From Pseudocercospora fijiensis CIRAD86 (lineage: Eukaryota > Ascomycota > Dothideomycetes > Mycosphaerellales > Mycosphaerellaceae), in contig NW_006921532.1 in the NCBI RefSeq assembly GCF_000340215.1, positions 3,919,126 to 3,983,125 on the forward strand: a stretch of DNA of 64,000 nt, in the 5' to 3' direction. Shown one piece after another: positions 10,272 through 20,500 of the stretch. Position 1 is the stretch's first letter. Every line of letters starts with the position of its first letter. The position numbers and the translations under genes were made by a program. The notes under the pieces were generated by a model. It saw only the letters and a list, made by a program, of their open reading frames with translations. It did not search any database and had not been told where the DNA came from.

Positions 10272-11371
10272 CTACACACAATACGATGGATCGTAACCAG
10301 CTTCCGTATACTGGGTCCAAAGAGACTCAAAAGCAGCGACAACACTTTCTGGCAGTACACCACCCTCGCAGGCTGCCAGATTCTCCTCCATCTGTTCCAC
10401 GCTACTGGCTCCTAGGATCACGCCGTCTTCAGGGCCTAAAGCTGAATGATGCATCATAAACCTGAGCGTGGCCTCTTTAAGGGCGAGGTTCTGCTTTTCG
10501 CAGGCCTCGGTGAGCATATCATGCAGCTTTAGGGTTGTTTCGTTGACAAACATATCTTTGACGAACTTCATCTGGTCATAGCGACCTCCTGCCGGAGGGT
10601 TCCGATGCTGCTCGGTTGTTCTCGAGAAGAATCCGGCTGCCAGCGGAGAATATGCATAGAAGGAGATGCCAAGCTTCCTGAGGACTGGGAAAAGCTGTTT
10701 CTCTCCAGTTCGACTTAGCGGGTTATATCCTCCTTCTGGACAGGCATCAGCATGCGTTCTTGGACGGGTTTAGACTTCTCGATGCGTGCTTCTTACGGTA
10801 TACAGTCGGCAGGACCCAGCCATTATTCTTGCAGACATCATAGCACTCTTCGACTTCCGAGTTGCGAAAGTTGGAGATACCAAATCGTTCAATCTTGCCT
10901 TGCTGATGAAGGTCATTGATTGCTCTGCATGATTCCTCGAGCGATGTCTGTCGATCAGGGCCATGGAAGTAATACAGTGGGATTCTCTTCATCTTGAGAG
11001 CCGCGAGAGAAGCATTGGCATTTTCGATGACTTTGCTACAAAGACGGAGGGTGTACGCGATCAGCTATTTTCTCATACGTGTCGCACGCATGCCTTCAAC
11101 CCGACAGACAGACTTACTCATACGTCAAGGAGCCGGGAGAGAAGCCAGGAGCTTTCGTCGCGATATCGAAGTCCTTCTGCGCTTCCGGAATCTCACCCAG
11201 AAGCTCTTCACTCTTGCCACCATTGTACACACGTGCCGTATCAAGCTCCTTAACGTTGTGCTTTCGTAGAAGTTCCAGAAAAGGTCTGAGCTGCTCCGGC
11301 GTGGCCAGCTTCTGAGAGCCTCCTTGGACGCTGCTGCCCATAAGACCAGCCACGATCTTGACCTTTGCCAT
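10272..11371 (-). CDS. Aldo/keto reductase (AKR7 / aflatoxin-aldehyde-reductase-like)
   Basis: Exons 11371-11118, 11035-10797 and 10735-10272 give 318 aa. The start is MAKVKIVAGLMGSS; an upstream in-frame ATG was rejected because MAKVK begins the family's first beta strand. The AKR catalytic set is visible: Asp and Tyr in ELDTARVYNGGKSEE, Lys in DIATKAPGFSPG and His in LYYFHGPDR. FGISNFRNSEVEE and YNPLSRTGEKQLFP are conserved AKR landmarks; the latter is restored by removing the 61-bp second intron. The C-terminal DGVILGASSVEQMEENL binds the NADPH adenosine phosphate. Family members reduce dialdehydes and ketones; the substrate here is unknown. It converges on the Clr5-like gene 143 bp away. 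Confidence 0.92.
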
Positions 11372-11871
11372 GCTTGATTCCTGTCCTGTCTCTCTCATCA
11401 TCAGCAAGTACGGAACCAAACGTTGCATGCATTCTTATATCTTTGGGTATGGCGCAACCTTAATCCGACTTTAGCTTCGATCTTGGTCAGCTTGCTTGCG
11501 TCAAGACCGATTCTATTCTAGATTAGCTCACGATGCACACGTCATGCTCCAAGTGCTAGCAGACCGGTGGCATGCGTAGTTTGCTTTTTGAACTGAAAGG
11601 TGGTGGTGGATCTGGGGACTGAGCTGAATCTCTTGGCTAGGTAGCCAACAGTAGTATCACATCCATGGTCAGAAGTTGGCCACAAATTGACAACCAGGCT
11701 AAACAAACTTCTTGCGAAAAAGCAGCGCTCCGATTCAAATCATTTGTCGACCATCAACCCGTCATTTCTTCCAATCTTAGATACGCCGCTTGACACCGTC
11801 CGTGGAGTGTAGAGGTCCTGTCCACCCAATAGGCCACTCCTGTACCGTCTCTGTCGTATTGTTTGTGCATT
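11372..11871. other. Intergenic region without recognised gene
   Basis: 500 bases between the start of the aldo/keto reductase and the end of the next minus-strand gene. It should contain the reductase promoter. I see no coding signal. Confidence 0.4.
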
Positions 11872-13050
11872 TTAATGAGCTGGTGCTCGGCCATTATTGA
11901 TATACGCATTGGCAAGTTGAGTCAAGATAGGCTTCGCTATGGGCGCCGCTTTCTCCCAACCTTTTTTGCCCTTCTCGAGCATGTCGTCAAAATCGGCGCC
12001 GTTTTTCTTGCCTCGTCTGCCCTTATCTCGTCGCGGTCGGTCGTAATCGTCGTCGTAGTCGTCTCCATATCGATCATGCCTCCGCCCGGAATCCCGGCGA
12101 GGATCTCCTCGTCGCTCGCCATATCGATCACGTCTGGCATCACGACCATCAGTCCTGTAGCCCCGTTCGTGATAATCGTCTCGCTTCGCTCGAGATGGTC
12201 TCTCTGTGCCGTATCCATCGTCATAGCGGTGTCGATCTCTATCGTCTCGTCGCCGTCGAGGAGCGGCTTCGTAGTCATCGCTGTCATCTCCGTGAGCTGG
12301 TCGACGGGTGTGACGAGAGCTCTTGGGCGGGGGAAGGTCATCGTACGGATCCTTCACCGGCTTCTTGCGACGAGGGAGCTCGTCTTCGTATGGGTCACGA
12401 TCTCTTCCTTTCGAGCGACGTGGTGGCTCTGGGTCATCCAAGTCGTCCCGACGACGATGACTTTTGCGGGGAATAGCTTCTGGTTCTTCGTCCAGTGGAC
12501 TTCTCGGACTTCTGGCGGGCTTCCTTGGAGCTGGATCAACATCGTCATAAGGACTTCTTCCTCCCTTTCGAGACGGCTTCTCTGCCCCTCCATTGTATGG
12601 ACTTCTCCCGTGCCGATGACGCCGGTCAGGTTCTGGAGCTAGAGTCGCGCCGTCACCATAGCCGTTGGCTGCCTCAGTACCTGGCACAGGAATCGCTCCT
12701 GGAGGCAATCTATCCTCTCGAGCCTTCCTGCGAGTTTTCTCTGGTTTAGCATACTCGTCTCTGTCTTCGCCAATTGGCGGTGGGGGAATTTCGGGCTCCT
12801 CCGAAACCTTCTCCTTGGGCGAGCGGCGCTCATCTGTGTGTCGACGACTATGTCTGGGTATGTAGTCGTCCTCGTCGCTTGCGTCGTAGGTGTCTTTTCG
12901 TCGTCGACTACTAGTCTTTGGTTCGTCGTACGGATCGCGCGACTTTCGAGCAGGTGGTCGGTAGATATCATCATCGTAATCGTCGTAATCGCGGGCAGGC
13001 CGCCTGTCCCGACGGCGGTCTCTCGAGCTGTCGTCTGGATAGCCAGGCAT
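11872..13050 (-). CDS. Arg/Asp-rich low-complexity protein with repeated (K/R)(D/S)PY motifs
   Basis: Single exon, 392 aa, started at MPGYPDDSSRDRRRDRRPAR (an open frame continues 26 codons upstream). Composition is dominated by Arg, Asp, Tyr, Pro and Lys. Short motifs recur: RDPYDEPK, RSPYNGG, RSPYDDVDP, RDPYEDELP and KDPYDDLPPP. The C-terminus changes character: DFDDMLEKGKKGWEKAAP then ILTQLANAYINN, a possible amphipathic helix. No catalytic or DNA-binding domain is recognised. The RD/RY-rich composition resembles RNA-associated or condensate-forming proteins, but that is only compositional similarity. The antisense frame is also open for long stretches because of the biased composition. 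Confidence 0.75.
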   Translation of the reverse strand: MPGYPDDSSRDRRRDRRPARDYDDYDDDIYRPPARKSRDPYDEPKTSSRRRKDTYDASDEDDYIPRHSRRHTDERRSPKEKVSEEPEIPPPPIGEDRDEYAKPEKTRRKAREDRLPPGAIPVPGTEAANGYGDGATLAPEPDRRHRHGRSPYNGGAEKPSRKGGRSPYDDVDPAPRKPARSPRSPLDEEPEAIPRKSHRRRDDLDDPEPPRRSKGRDRDPYEDELPRRKKPVKDPYDDLPPPKSSRHTRRPAHGDDSDDYEAAPRRRRDDRDRHRYDDGYGTERPSRAKRDDYHERGYRTDGRDARRDRYGERRGDPRRDSGRRHDRYGDDYDDDYDRPRRDKGRRGKKNGADFDDMLEKGKKGWEKAAPIAKPILTQLANAYINNGRAPAH

Positions 13051-13640
13051 AGCGCTCAAAAATCCAGAATGGCGGCGTACAGTGCTGATGTTTGAGATCT
13101 CTGTTATTGTCCTTGCCGTGTATTCCAAAAAGGACTGTCAGGACTGCTAGTCAGTGTCGAAGGCAGAAGCACTGTCTTGCGAGTAATAAGATGGAGTCGA
13201 GAGCCGTCGGTCAACTCTGTTTCATACTCGCTCAGCGAGATCAACGTCACCCTGCATCCGGCACCGCTTTGCGCTCGGTGAACTCGGGCCTTTTCCCTCG
13301 GTTGGAAAGTCGAGGATTGCGGCCAAGCGCGATTGGGACCACGTAGAAACGCTTCAGTCGAAAAGCAGAGCTGGCACAAATACGGCCGCCCCGCAAGTGT
13401 AGCAGGATTGGAGAAGAAACAGGTAGATCAGTTGTGTGATGCTTATCGTTGCTAGTAGCCATGATGAAACCATGTGCCTTTCTGATACGCCGCATGACAT
13501 TTATCTCGAGTACAATCGTCGCATCATAAATGCGGTGACACCTCTGAAGCGTCACCTCAACTCTCACCAATAGACTCCTCGCCTTCTTCAACATATGCTT
13601 GCAGGCTGTGCAGCCGGCGTCGTGTCGTCAATTCCTGCAT
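13051..13640. other. Intergenic region between two minus-strand genes
   Basis: 590 bases upstream of the Arg/Asp-rich protein gene. A minus-strand reading frame covers 13247-13594, but it has no recognisable domain and no supporting splice context, so I do not call it. The region probably holds the promoter and leader of the downstream gene. Confidence 0.35.
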
Positions 13641-15530
13641 TCACTGGTGTTTAGAAACCGGCTTGTGATCTTCGGAACTTCTTGAAAGATCGACAACAGA
13701 GCTCAATCGTCTGGGAGGAAGTGGAAGTGGAGCAGGGAGTGGAGGCCGCGAAGAAAAGTCTTCCAAAGGGAGACGTCGCTTAGACGAAGATGGCTGTAAA
13801 CCGGATGGGGACTTGGAAGGAGTGCCCTCTTCGGCCAGTGCAAGCCTTTGCAGCAGCTTCAGACTGTCGCTGTGCCGAAGATCTCTCTTGTGAAGCTCTG
13901 CAGCGTCGTCACCTTTGCGCGGTGTACGCCCCAATTGACTAGGTCTTCCAAAGGTCTGAGCATCTACAGTGCGGCCCATTTCCCAGCTTACAGCTCGCCT
14001 CTCTTCGTGATGCAGTTTTGGTAAACCAACAATGGCCTTCGGTGTCCATTTCTGACTACGTGGAGTATGTGCCTCCAAGCCCATTGTTGCAAAAGGCGAG
14101 TACGAGTTCTCAGAATTGCGATTCCGCTGAGCCCCAACGTCAGGCGCCTTGCTATCGTCCTCGCACTTGCCGCGTATTGGCTTTGGGGTCAGTGCTTGGT
14201 TAAGGGCCGTTCTTAACTGAGAAATAGCCTCGCCTCTTTCCTCGAACAGCCGCGAGAATCGTTCCTTCTCTCTTTGTTCATTCTCAAGATCATCCTTGGC
14301 GACTTGTAACTGTCGGCTGAGCGATGCGATCTCCTCGTCTCGGTCTTGCAATAACGTTGCTCCCCGACCGATTATCTCTTCTTGTTGATACACGACCGCC
14401 TCTTTAGAATCACAGAAATCTTTCAGTTTTCGCATCTCATCGTCCTTGCCTGAGATGATGTCCTCAATCTCACCCTGCTTCCGGCGTTGTAAGTCATGCA
14501 TGGAGCGTTGGATGTGCTGGATTTGGTAGTCGGCCTGTATCAGCTGATCCCTCTTCTGCGCGCAGGATTGACGGACACGATCATGCTTGGTGATCCACTC
14601 TGTGAGTTCTGCCTCCTTTGCTTGACAAGAAGCGCGGAAAGCATCCACATCGCTCTGTGCCCGAGACAACATATCTGAATAAGTAGCGACTGCAGACTCT
14701 TTCTCCGCCAGCCTGGTCTCAAGCTCATTGATTTTGGCGTCATAGCTTACGCCTTTCGCATGCTGACGTGCAAGTTCGATGTCCTTTTCTCGCATCAGAT
14801 CTTCTAGTCGTGCAATCTCGCGGTCTCGAAAGGCAACGCCTTCGGTAGGCGCGTTTCGAGTTTGGTCAACAAAGCTGTGGCGCTCCGGAGCCATGTCAAA
14901 TGTGGTGCATCCAGCTGGGATTCCGTACAAGTCGTTACTGCCAACAAAGGTCGTATCTAGCTCACTTGGTCTTTGCATGTGGCCCGGATGCCAAAGACTA
15001 CTGTCACTCTCCAGAATGCTTGGCTGCCAGTCGTAGCCGGAATTCGAACAGGGCTGTACATAGTGATGGTCCCGTTGCAAATGAGAGGCATCGCTCCCTG
15101 GAGGAGTGATCTGCGCCGGGTCGATTTGGTCTACACGGTCCTCGAGATGGGAGAGATTCTGCGCTAGGTCTGCGACGCGGGTGTGTAGACTACGCACATC
15201 AGTGCGCAAAGATGTAAACAGTTGCCAGAAGAGTGGGCCCGATGGGAGGATCAAGCGATGATGCGGCACGTGGATCGCACTGTCTGTGGGCATGGCAGCT
15301 TTCAGATTGTAGCCTGTGTTGCTCGTGCCGGTTTGCCTCGCATTTGTCTGACTGAGTGAGTCTTGCATGGTCTGTAAACGGTCTTTGACGTCCTGTAGGT
15401 GATCGAGGAAGGCATCGCTGGGCGATGTCGGCGGCAGGCATGTAGGAGCCGTACGGTTGAAGCTCGCCACCATCTGTGATACACGCGTCTTCAGCTGTAC
15501 CAGCTCCCGCTGAAAGTCGTTCTCATCCAT
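13641..15530 (-). CDS. Coiled-coil protein of unknown function
   Basis: Single exon, 629 aa, beginning MDENDFQRELVQLKTRVSQM. Residues 1-65 and about 105-137 show short heptad-like helices. A long coiled coil runs from about 235 to 450, with dense E/K/R/Q/L spacing (EIARLEDLMREKDIELARQ; EIASLSRQLQVAKDDLENEQ). Residues 460-629 are disordered and basic/Ser-Pro-rich (TPRSQKWTPKAIVGLPKL; LPAPLPLPPRRLSSVVDLS). I do not recognise a family. Architecture of this sort is common in spindle-pole, septal and cytoskeletal scaffold proteins, but nothing here singles one out. Confidence 0.8.
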   Translation of the reverse strand: MDENDFQRELVQLKTRVSQMVASFNRTAPTCLPPTSPSDAFLDHLQDVKDRLQTMQDSLSQTNARQTGTSNTGYNLKAAMPTDSAIHVPHHRLILPSGPLFWQLFTSLRTDVRSLHTRVADLAQNLSHLEDRVDQIDPAQITPPGSDASHLQRDHHYVQPCSNSGYDWQPSILESDSSLWHPGHMQRPSELDTTFVGSNDLYGIPAGCTTFDMAPERHSFVDQTRNAPTEGVAFRDREIARLEDLMREKDIELARQHAKGVSYDAKINELETRLAEKESAVATYSDMLSRAQSDVDAFRASCQAKEAELTEWITKHDRVRQSCAQKRDQLIQADYQIQHIQRSMHDLQRRKQGEIEDIISGKDDEMRKLKDFCDSKEAVVYQQEEIIGRGATLLQDRDEEIASLSRQLQVAKDDLENEQREKERFSRLFEERGEAISQLRTALNQALTPKPIRGKCEDDSKAPDVGAQRNRNSENSYSPFATMGLEAHTPRSQKWTPKAIVGLPKLHHEERRAVSWEMGRTVDAQTFGRPSQLGRTPRKGDDAAELHKRDLRHSDSLKLLQRLALAEEGTPSKSPSGLQPSSSKRRLPLEDFSSRPPLPAPLPLPPRRLSSVVDLSRSSEDHKPVSKHQ

Positions 15531-16144
15531 GATCAGTCGTCAGCCTGGGGAAAGGACAGTGTTTGCCGTTCCTGCAAGCTTAATTAGTGATTGGGAAATG
15601 CGGGCGGCAGGAAGCAGACCATGGTCAGGATGATGAAGGGGAAAGCGCGAGGCGAAGGCAGGTGCAACTTCGGAAATGGTGACAACAGGTCACGCGTTGC
15701 ACGGGATAGCTGCTTAAGGTTTGCCGCGCTAAGAATAGGCTCGATGCCTTGCTGGCCTGAGCCGTAGCCGTACGGTACCGTCTCGTTCCAAGCACTTTGG
15801 GCCTTTGGCACTCTGGAACATTTCAGCACACACAGACTGACGAGAACGTGACAACAAGGGCGACCAAACGCTTTGAGTTCCTACCCGCTATCAAAAACTC
15901 CTTGTTCGCATGCTGGGTATACCTGAGCTAGTCCATCCGTACTCACGTACCCAGTGAGTCTATATGCACATGTAATCGTCGAATCTCCCGGAGGGCCACT
16001 TGCTTCAACCTCCCTGTTCGCTAGGCCTGCCAGCTATAGTGCGCCGTAGTGCGCCGAATCCATGCCGTCGTGATGATGAAGAACTGCAAGATGGGATCGC
16101 CATGGGCGGCAATCCCTCAATCGCTAAAGTCCAAGCAAAATTGC
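15531..16144. other. Intergenic region without recognised gene
   Basis: 614 bases between the coiled-coil gene start and the eIF4E stop. Only short unconvincing frames are present; the coiled-coil gene promoter should lie here. Confidence 0.35.
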
Positions 16145-16985
16145 TCAGGCGGTGAATTTGGCCTTAGCACGACTGCTGCCAGAGTGAGCGGAGTCAGCGT
16201 GACCACTGAACTCGACGCCTTCGCTGGCTGGAAGGTTGAGCGTATCCTTGAAGCGCTTGCCGATGCGTTCAAGACGCTTACGTCCATCCTCGCGGTCTGC
16301 TTCGTCCTTGCGACCCTTTGGAGGCTGGCCAGCGGTTCTCGTCCAAAGACCAACACGCCAGAAAGCCTTACGGATGTTCACGACGACGCCCATGACTTCG
16401 TTGTCAGCCTCATCTTCCAGCATCTCGCCAATAGCAGCGAGCATGATATTCAACCATGTCTCGTCATTGGCCTTGCTGCCCTTGAATGTGTATGACCACC
16501 GACCGCCGTGTTTGTTCTGCGGATCCTCCCACTCGGGACGTACGCCAGACTTGAAGAGGTGATAGTCAGACTTCTGGGCGAGCTCCGAAGCAGGCGTGAT
16601 ATTATTCTGTCAACAACGGAGGGTCAGCTCTTGCCTCCCAGAGTTAACAATTATTGCGCGGGAAAGAACAAGTACTCACGTAGATTCCCCAGAACTCTTC
16701 CACGCTGTTGAAGCTGATGACCTCTTTCAGAAGCTCGTTCCAGTCCTGCTTGCCGCTCGGTGGCTTGGTGAACCACAGAGTCCAAGTGTGCTGCAATTGA
16801 TGCTTGACATTGAAATTGCTTGGGTCATCGAAGACGGTCACGATCTTGTCGCTGTCGGCAGACTTGGTGCCGTTGGCGCCGTTGGTCGCATCGGTCATGG
16901 CGCCCTCTGGAGACACTGGGATGGTGCTGAGGTCGACCTGGCCGTTTGAGTCGGGCACTGGTCCGTTAGAGGCGACTTCGGCCAT
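16145..16985 (-). CDS. eIF4E: Translation initiation factor eIF4E (mRNA cap-binding protein)
   Basis: Exons 16985-16680 and 16606-16145 give 255 aa; the 73-bp intron starts GTGAGT and ends GACAG. After a disordered N-terminal arm comes the eIF4E fold: HQLQHTWTLWFTKPPSGKQDW, VISFNSVEEFWGIYNNI across the splice, SDYHLFKSGVRPEWEDP, GGRWSYTF, WLNIMLAAIGE and VVNIRKAFWRVGLWTR. These supply the two cap-stacking tryptophans (WTLWF and RPEWED regions), the conserved Glu beside the second, and the basic residues for the cap phosphates. The protein binds the m7G cap and eIF4G in the cytoplasm to recruit ribosomes. It is head-to-head with the Rrn9-like gene, so a translation factor and a Pol I factor may share a promoter. 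Confidence 0.96.
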
Positions 16986-17404
16986 TGTACTGTGTGGTGC
17001 TGAAGTGGACTATTTCTAAGACGGAGCGCGGACGGCGGAGATGTTATAGATCGACGCGAGGCAGAGAGTGTCGGTAGAGCTGTGCGCCGGGCAGAGCCTC
17101 AGGAGTAGTGGAGAGTGGGTGATGTGGTGGTGTGGTTGAAGAAAGCGCGCGAAGTTGAAGTCGAGCCTGGGCCGTGGAAATCTCAAGGGCCGTGCTTTCA
17201 CTTTTGTCCGGTCGCTGTCGCTGTGGCGGAAGATGCAGGGATCACTTGCCGATCTGGCGCTAGCACACCAAGCAAGCGCAAACTACTTCACTCACTTCGC
17301 TTTCCACTCCACTGCCTGCTTTGCCTGCCTGGCTTTGTGTCACGGGAAATCACACACAGCGCTCGCCATGAGTCCACTGCTACAGCGAGCGAGAGCGGAC
17401 GAAC
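16986..17404. promoter_or_regulatory. Shared divergent promoter region (eIF4E / Rrn9-like)
   Basis: 419 bases between two start codons. No additional gene recognised. Confidence 0.45.
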
Positions 17405-18955
17405 ATGGAGATGTCCGTCGAGGAAGGTCACGGTATGGCTGGAGAGGAGGTAGAGCACACTTCAGCGCTCGGCGAGGCTCACAGAGATGAGCTGTACTCC
17501 TCCTCCGAAGACGATCGCGAAGGTCGCTTTCATGGCCCAGACAGTAGCTGGAGATTCTACACACAGGACGAGCGCGCTTTGGCGGCCGCCTTGGACCAGG
17601 CAGAGAACAACGACCTGTCCATTCATCTTTACAATGCTCACAAGTGGAAAGAGCAGCACCGGCGGACAGACCTCAGTAAACCTGACAAGTCCTGGCGCAG
17701 CAAGCAAACGTGGGTTGCACGCGATGAACAGGGCAGGCTGCCCTTTTTGCCCGAGGACAGTTGGACCGCGTGGCCTTTGAAGCCAGTCGATGTGCCAAGA
17801 AGGAATGAGGACTGGGGTGTACCTATTCATGATTCAGCCACTAAGGCCCATACCTTCCATAAGCTCCCACCGTGGAGACCTAGTCTGGATTTGGAAGAAT
17901 CTGTCAGGGCAGACATCCTGCGTCAAGCCAAAGACCGCTTCCGACAGCGCGAATGGGACGATTCAAGTACGAGCTCTCGAATGTCAGATGCCTCTGGTCC
18001 AAAAGTTTTACAGAGCCCGCTCTTGGATATTGATGATATCGGAGGGAACATTGGATCGCCTCAGTCGGCGGCAGATCGTTCCCCTGATTCCAAGCCTTCT
18101 TTCTTGATAGATGAGGACGCGGCTGAGGCAATCACGCGTTCATCTGCTAAATCTATCGTAAGAGGCCTGGAACAGGTGCTGACCGGCTTGAAACGTAGTC
18201 GTAATGGCCATCATTCTGGGCGTTCAAGATCACAGTCCCGATCAGACAAGCCAGCTTCAAAGCGACCAGAGCATCCAATTCCGGCAGACATAACCAGGAG
18301 AAGAAAGAGGGACGACGCTACAGCTTCTCAGGGCGACGGAGATGGTATGCGCGAGCCTTCAGTTGACTCTCTAGGGTACGGCGAGGAGGAGGAAGTCCGC
18401 AGGGCAAGACTATTCAGGCGGTCTTCGCATCGGCGCGGACTTGGTATACGGGATTGGACCGAAGTGCTTGGTGTCGCGGGATTAGTGGGTTTCGATGCAG
18501 CCGTAGTTGATCGCGCAGCAAATAGATGCGCACGTCTGTTCTCTGAAGGCATGGAGATGCGAATGATGCCGCCTTTGCTCTATCCAGCTCGTGGTGAGCT
18601 GAGGAGGTATGGTCCAGGGACCCTGCGTGACGGTGATGCCCTGCATCGAGACTTAGACCGTCTCGCGAGCGGTCAGATGCAACAGGCAGCCGTTCAGCAA
18701 GAGCAAAGTCGATTCAACTGTCCACATAAGGCTTGTCTACGCCACGAGAATGCTTACGACCAGAGATGGCGACTGCGCGAACACCTCAAGCGCAAGCATC
18801 GCCATACCGATAGCCACATTGATTCAATTGTCGGTGGAATGACTATGAATGCAGCACGGATCTCTACTACCGATTGCACTAGAAGCAGTGTGAGCGGTGA
18901 AGACGCTGGAGATGAGAGTGAGGAGCAGAAGGAGATCAAGGAAGAGTCTATGTAG
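17405..18955 (+). CDS. RRN9: Rrn9-domain protein (RNA polymerase I upstream activation factor subunit-like)
   Basis: Single exon, 516 aa. The N-terminal quarter contains SSWRFYTQDERALAAALD and NNDLSIHLYNAHKWK, which fit the Rrn9 domain of yeast UAF, the complex that recruits RNA polymerase I to rDNA promoters. TRSSAKSIVRGLEQVLTGLK and DWTEVLGVAGLVGFDAAV further on look like additional helical, partly Myb/SANT-like regions. Near the C-terminus (encoded around 18715-18810) is a C2H2-like unit: CPHKAC, a spacer, then REHLKRKHRH. The start could be either of two closely spaced ATGs (M1 or M3). The Rrn9 assignment rests on the LSIHLYNAH motif block; the zinc-finger-like tail may add DNA or protein binding. 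Confidence 0.74.
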   Translation: MEMSVEEGHGMAGEEVEHTSALGEAHRDELYSSSEDDREGRFHGPDSSWRFYTQDERALAAALDQAENNDLSIHLYNAHKWKEQHRRTDLSKPDKSWRSKQTWVARDEQGRLPFLPEDSWTAWPLKPVDVPRRNEDWGVPIHDSATKAHTFHKLPPWRPSLDLEESVRADILRQAKDRFRQREWDDSSTSSRMSDASGPKVLQSPLLDIDDIGGNIGSPQSAADRSPDSKPSFLIDEDAAEAITRSSAKSIVRGLEQVLTGLKRSRNGHHSGRSRSQSRSDKPASKRPEHPIPADITRRRKRDDATASQGDGDGMREPSVDSLGYGEEEEVRRARLFRRSSHRRGLGIRDWTEVLGVAGLVGFDAAVVDRAANRCARLFSEGMEMRMMPPLLYPARGELRRYGPGTLRDGDALHRDLDRLASGQMQQAAVQQEQSRFNCPHKACLRHENAYDQRWRLREHLKRKHRHTDSHIDSIVGGMTMNAARISTTDCTRSSVSGEDAGDESEEQKEIKEESM

Positions 18956-19517
18956 AGCGGGACAAAATCACGCATGTCATCCATTCCGGTCCGAGAAGTC
19001 CTCCCCTGGCCATTCCAGAGCGCGGGCAAAATATCGGAGTAGGATCTTCTCTTCTGATATGGAATCGACTCCCATGATCGACATCCGTGTTGTGTCGATA
19101 GAGCTGCTAGATCCCCGGAATAAGGCACACACTCTCCCGCTGTGGCGTGATGACCTACCGCGTGAAGGTCGCAAACTAAAATATGACTTTCTTTGTTGGG
19201 TGAATGACGGACTAACACTGCGCAATGAGCGATATGTGATTTGACTTCTAGATTGCACTGGCAGCAGGTGGCGGTCTCCTTGGCTTTTCTTGACGAAGAA
19301 GTGAGCTTCCGCGCGAGCTTTCGCTTGTTGTTCCACTTCGAGCTTGAAAAACAACTGAATTCGTGACCCTCACCATCACTCACACACATCTGCGATAGCA
19401 AGTCTCATAACGAATTGAGACCCAAGGCGTACAGATCTTCAACATCAGACCAGAAGAGCAAGCAGTAAGGATCTCAGTTTACTGTCCGCATCACCAGCCT
19501 GATCCGTCATAACAGAA
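18956..19517. other. Intergenic region without recognised gene
   Basis: 562 bases between two plus-strand genes; contains the promoter of the Myb-like gene at 19518. A plus frame extends over 18897-19244 but overlaps the end of the Rrn9-like gene and has no domain. Confidence 0.35.
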
Positions 19518-20059
19518 ATGGCCGACAACGACGCCTTCACCGAACGCGAACAGAAAGTCATGGCTCTAGCCTGGCAGTGCTTCGCAGAGCAGCCAAAGGT
19601 GATGTTGCGCGACATCATGATCATACTACATTTCTGACACACAATTCAGATTGACTTCGAGAAGCTTGCGCGGCTCAGTGGCTACACGAATGTTCGCTCT
19701 GCTTCCAATGCCTGGGGCGCAATCAAGAAGAAGCTTGCCTCGCAGGCCAGCAAGTTTGGCGCAGGAGATTCAGATGTGAACGGCGACAACGAGAGCTCGG
19801 CCACGCCAAAGACTACCCCAAAGGCTACACCAAAGAAGCGCGGAAAGAAAGCAGCTGATGAGGACGACGGAGAGGAGACTCCTGCTAAGGTGCGTGATTA
19901 CACGGGCCAAACTCTGATACCTTGCTGACTGCCTTGCAGAAGACCAAGGGCCGCAAGGGCAAGGCCACTCCCAAGAAAGCTGATACGGACGAGGACAGCG
20001 CTGAGGGTGCTCCTGTCGTGAAGGCGGAGACGGAAAGCGATGATGACGGACTACTGTAA
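19518..20059 (+). CDS. Small Myb-like nuclear protein, paralog A
   Basis: Exons 19518-19598, 19650-19889 and 19940-20059 give 146 aa with two very short introns (51 and 50 bp). The N-terminal about 55 residues form a SANT/Myb-like three-helix unit: FTEREQKVMALAWQCF, IDFEKLARLSGYTNVRSASN, AWGAIKKKL. The remainder is a Lys/Thr/Pro-rich tail (TPKTTPKATPKKRGKK) ending in an acidic cluster. It resembles many small Pezizomycotina nuclear proteins with this domain, sometimes annotated as histone H1-like because of the tail. DNA or chromatin binding is inferred. A paralog of the same layout follows 441 bp downstream on the same strand. Confidence 0.8.
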
Positions 20060-20500
20060 AGGAGGAACTCGGGGCATCATTCAAATTACCACGAACGTCG
20101 CGAATGCACGACTGATAGGCGGCAAGTTCAGGTCCTAGCTGGGCTGCTCGCTATTCAGAAGCGCCAGTCAACATGCATGCGTGGCCTTGAGAGCGGCCGC
20201 TTGCAATGCATAGTAACCACACAAGAAGCAAAGAAAGGATTGACCCTCATTGTCTCTGTTCTCCAGGTGAATCTCGACCCGCCTCATGAGCATGTGAGTT
20301 CTATTGTTGTCACTTCACTCGTTTTCCATGTGATTCCTGTTACTGTTGCCTAGTCGCAAAGAAGGGTCCGTCCGCCTACAAAAAGCTCTCTTGACCCTTC
20401 TACTTCTTCACCACCGACATCTGCGCCTCTACCATCCACTCAGGTGACACTTCATCGAACCCACTTCGTACCCAAACCGACACCAAGACACTCTCAGAAG
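20060..20500. other. Spacer between the two Myb-like paralogs
   Basis: 441 bases with CT-rich stretches close to the next start codon, as expected for a fungal promoter and leader. No gene seen. Confidence 0.35.

Noticed and set aside
11863..12642. 259-codon plus frame over the Arg/Asp-rich gene
   Set aside because: Antisense artefact of CG-rich arginine codons; gives Ser/Ile/Val-rich pseudo-membrane sequence.
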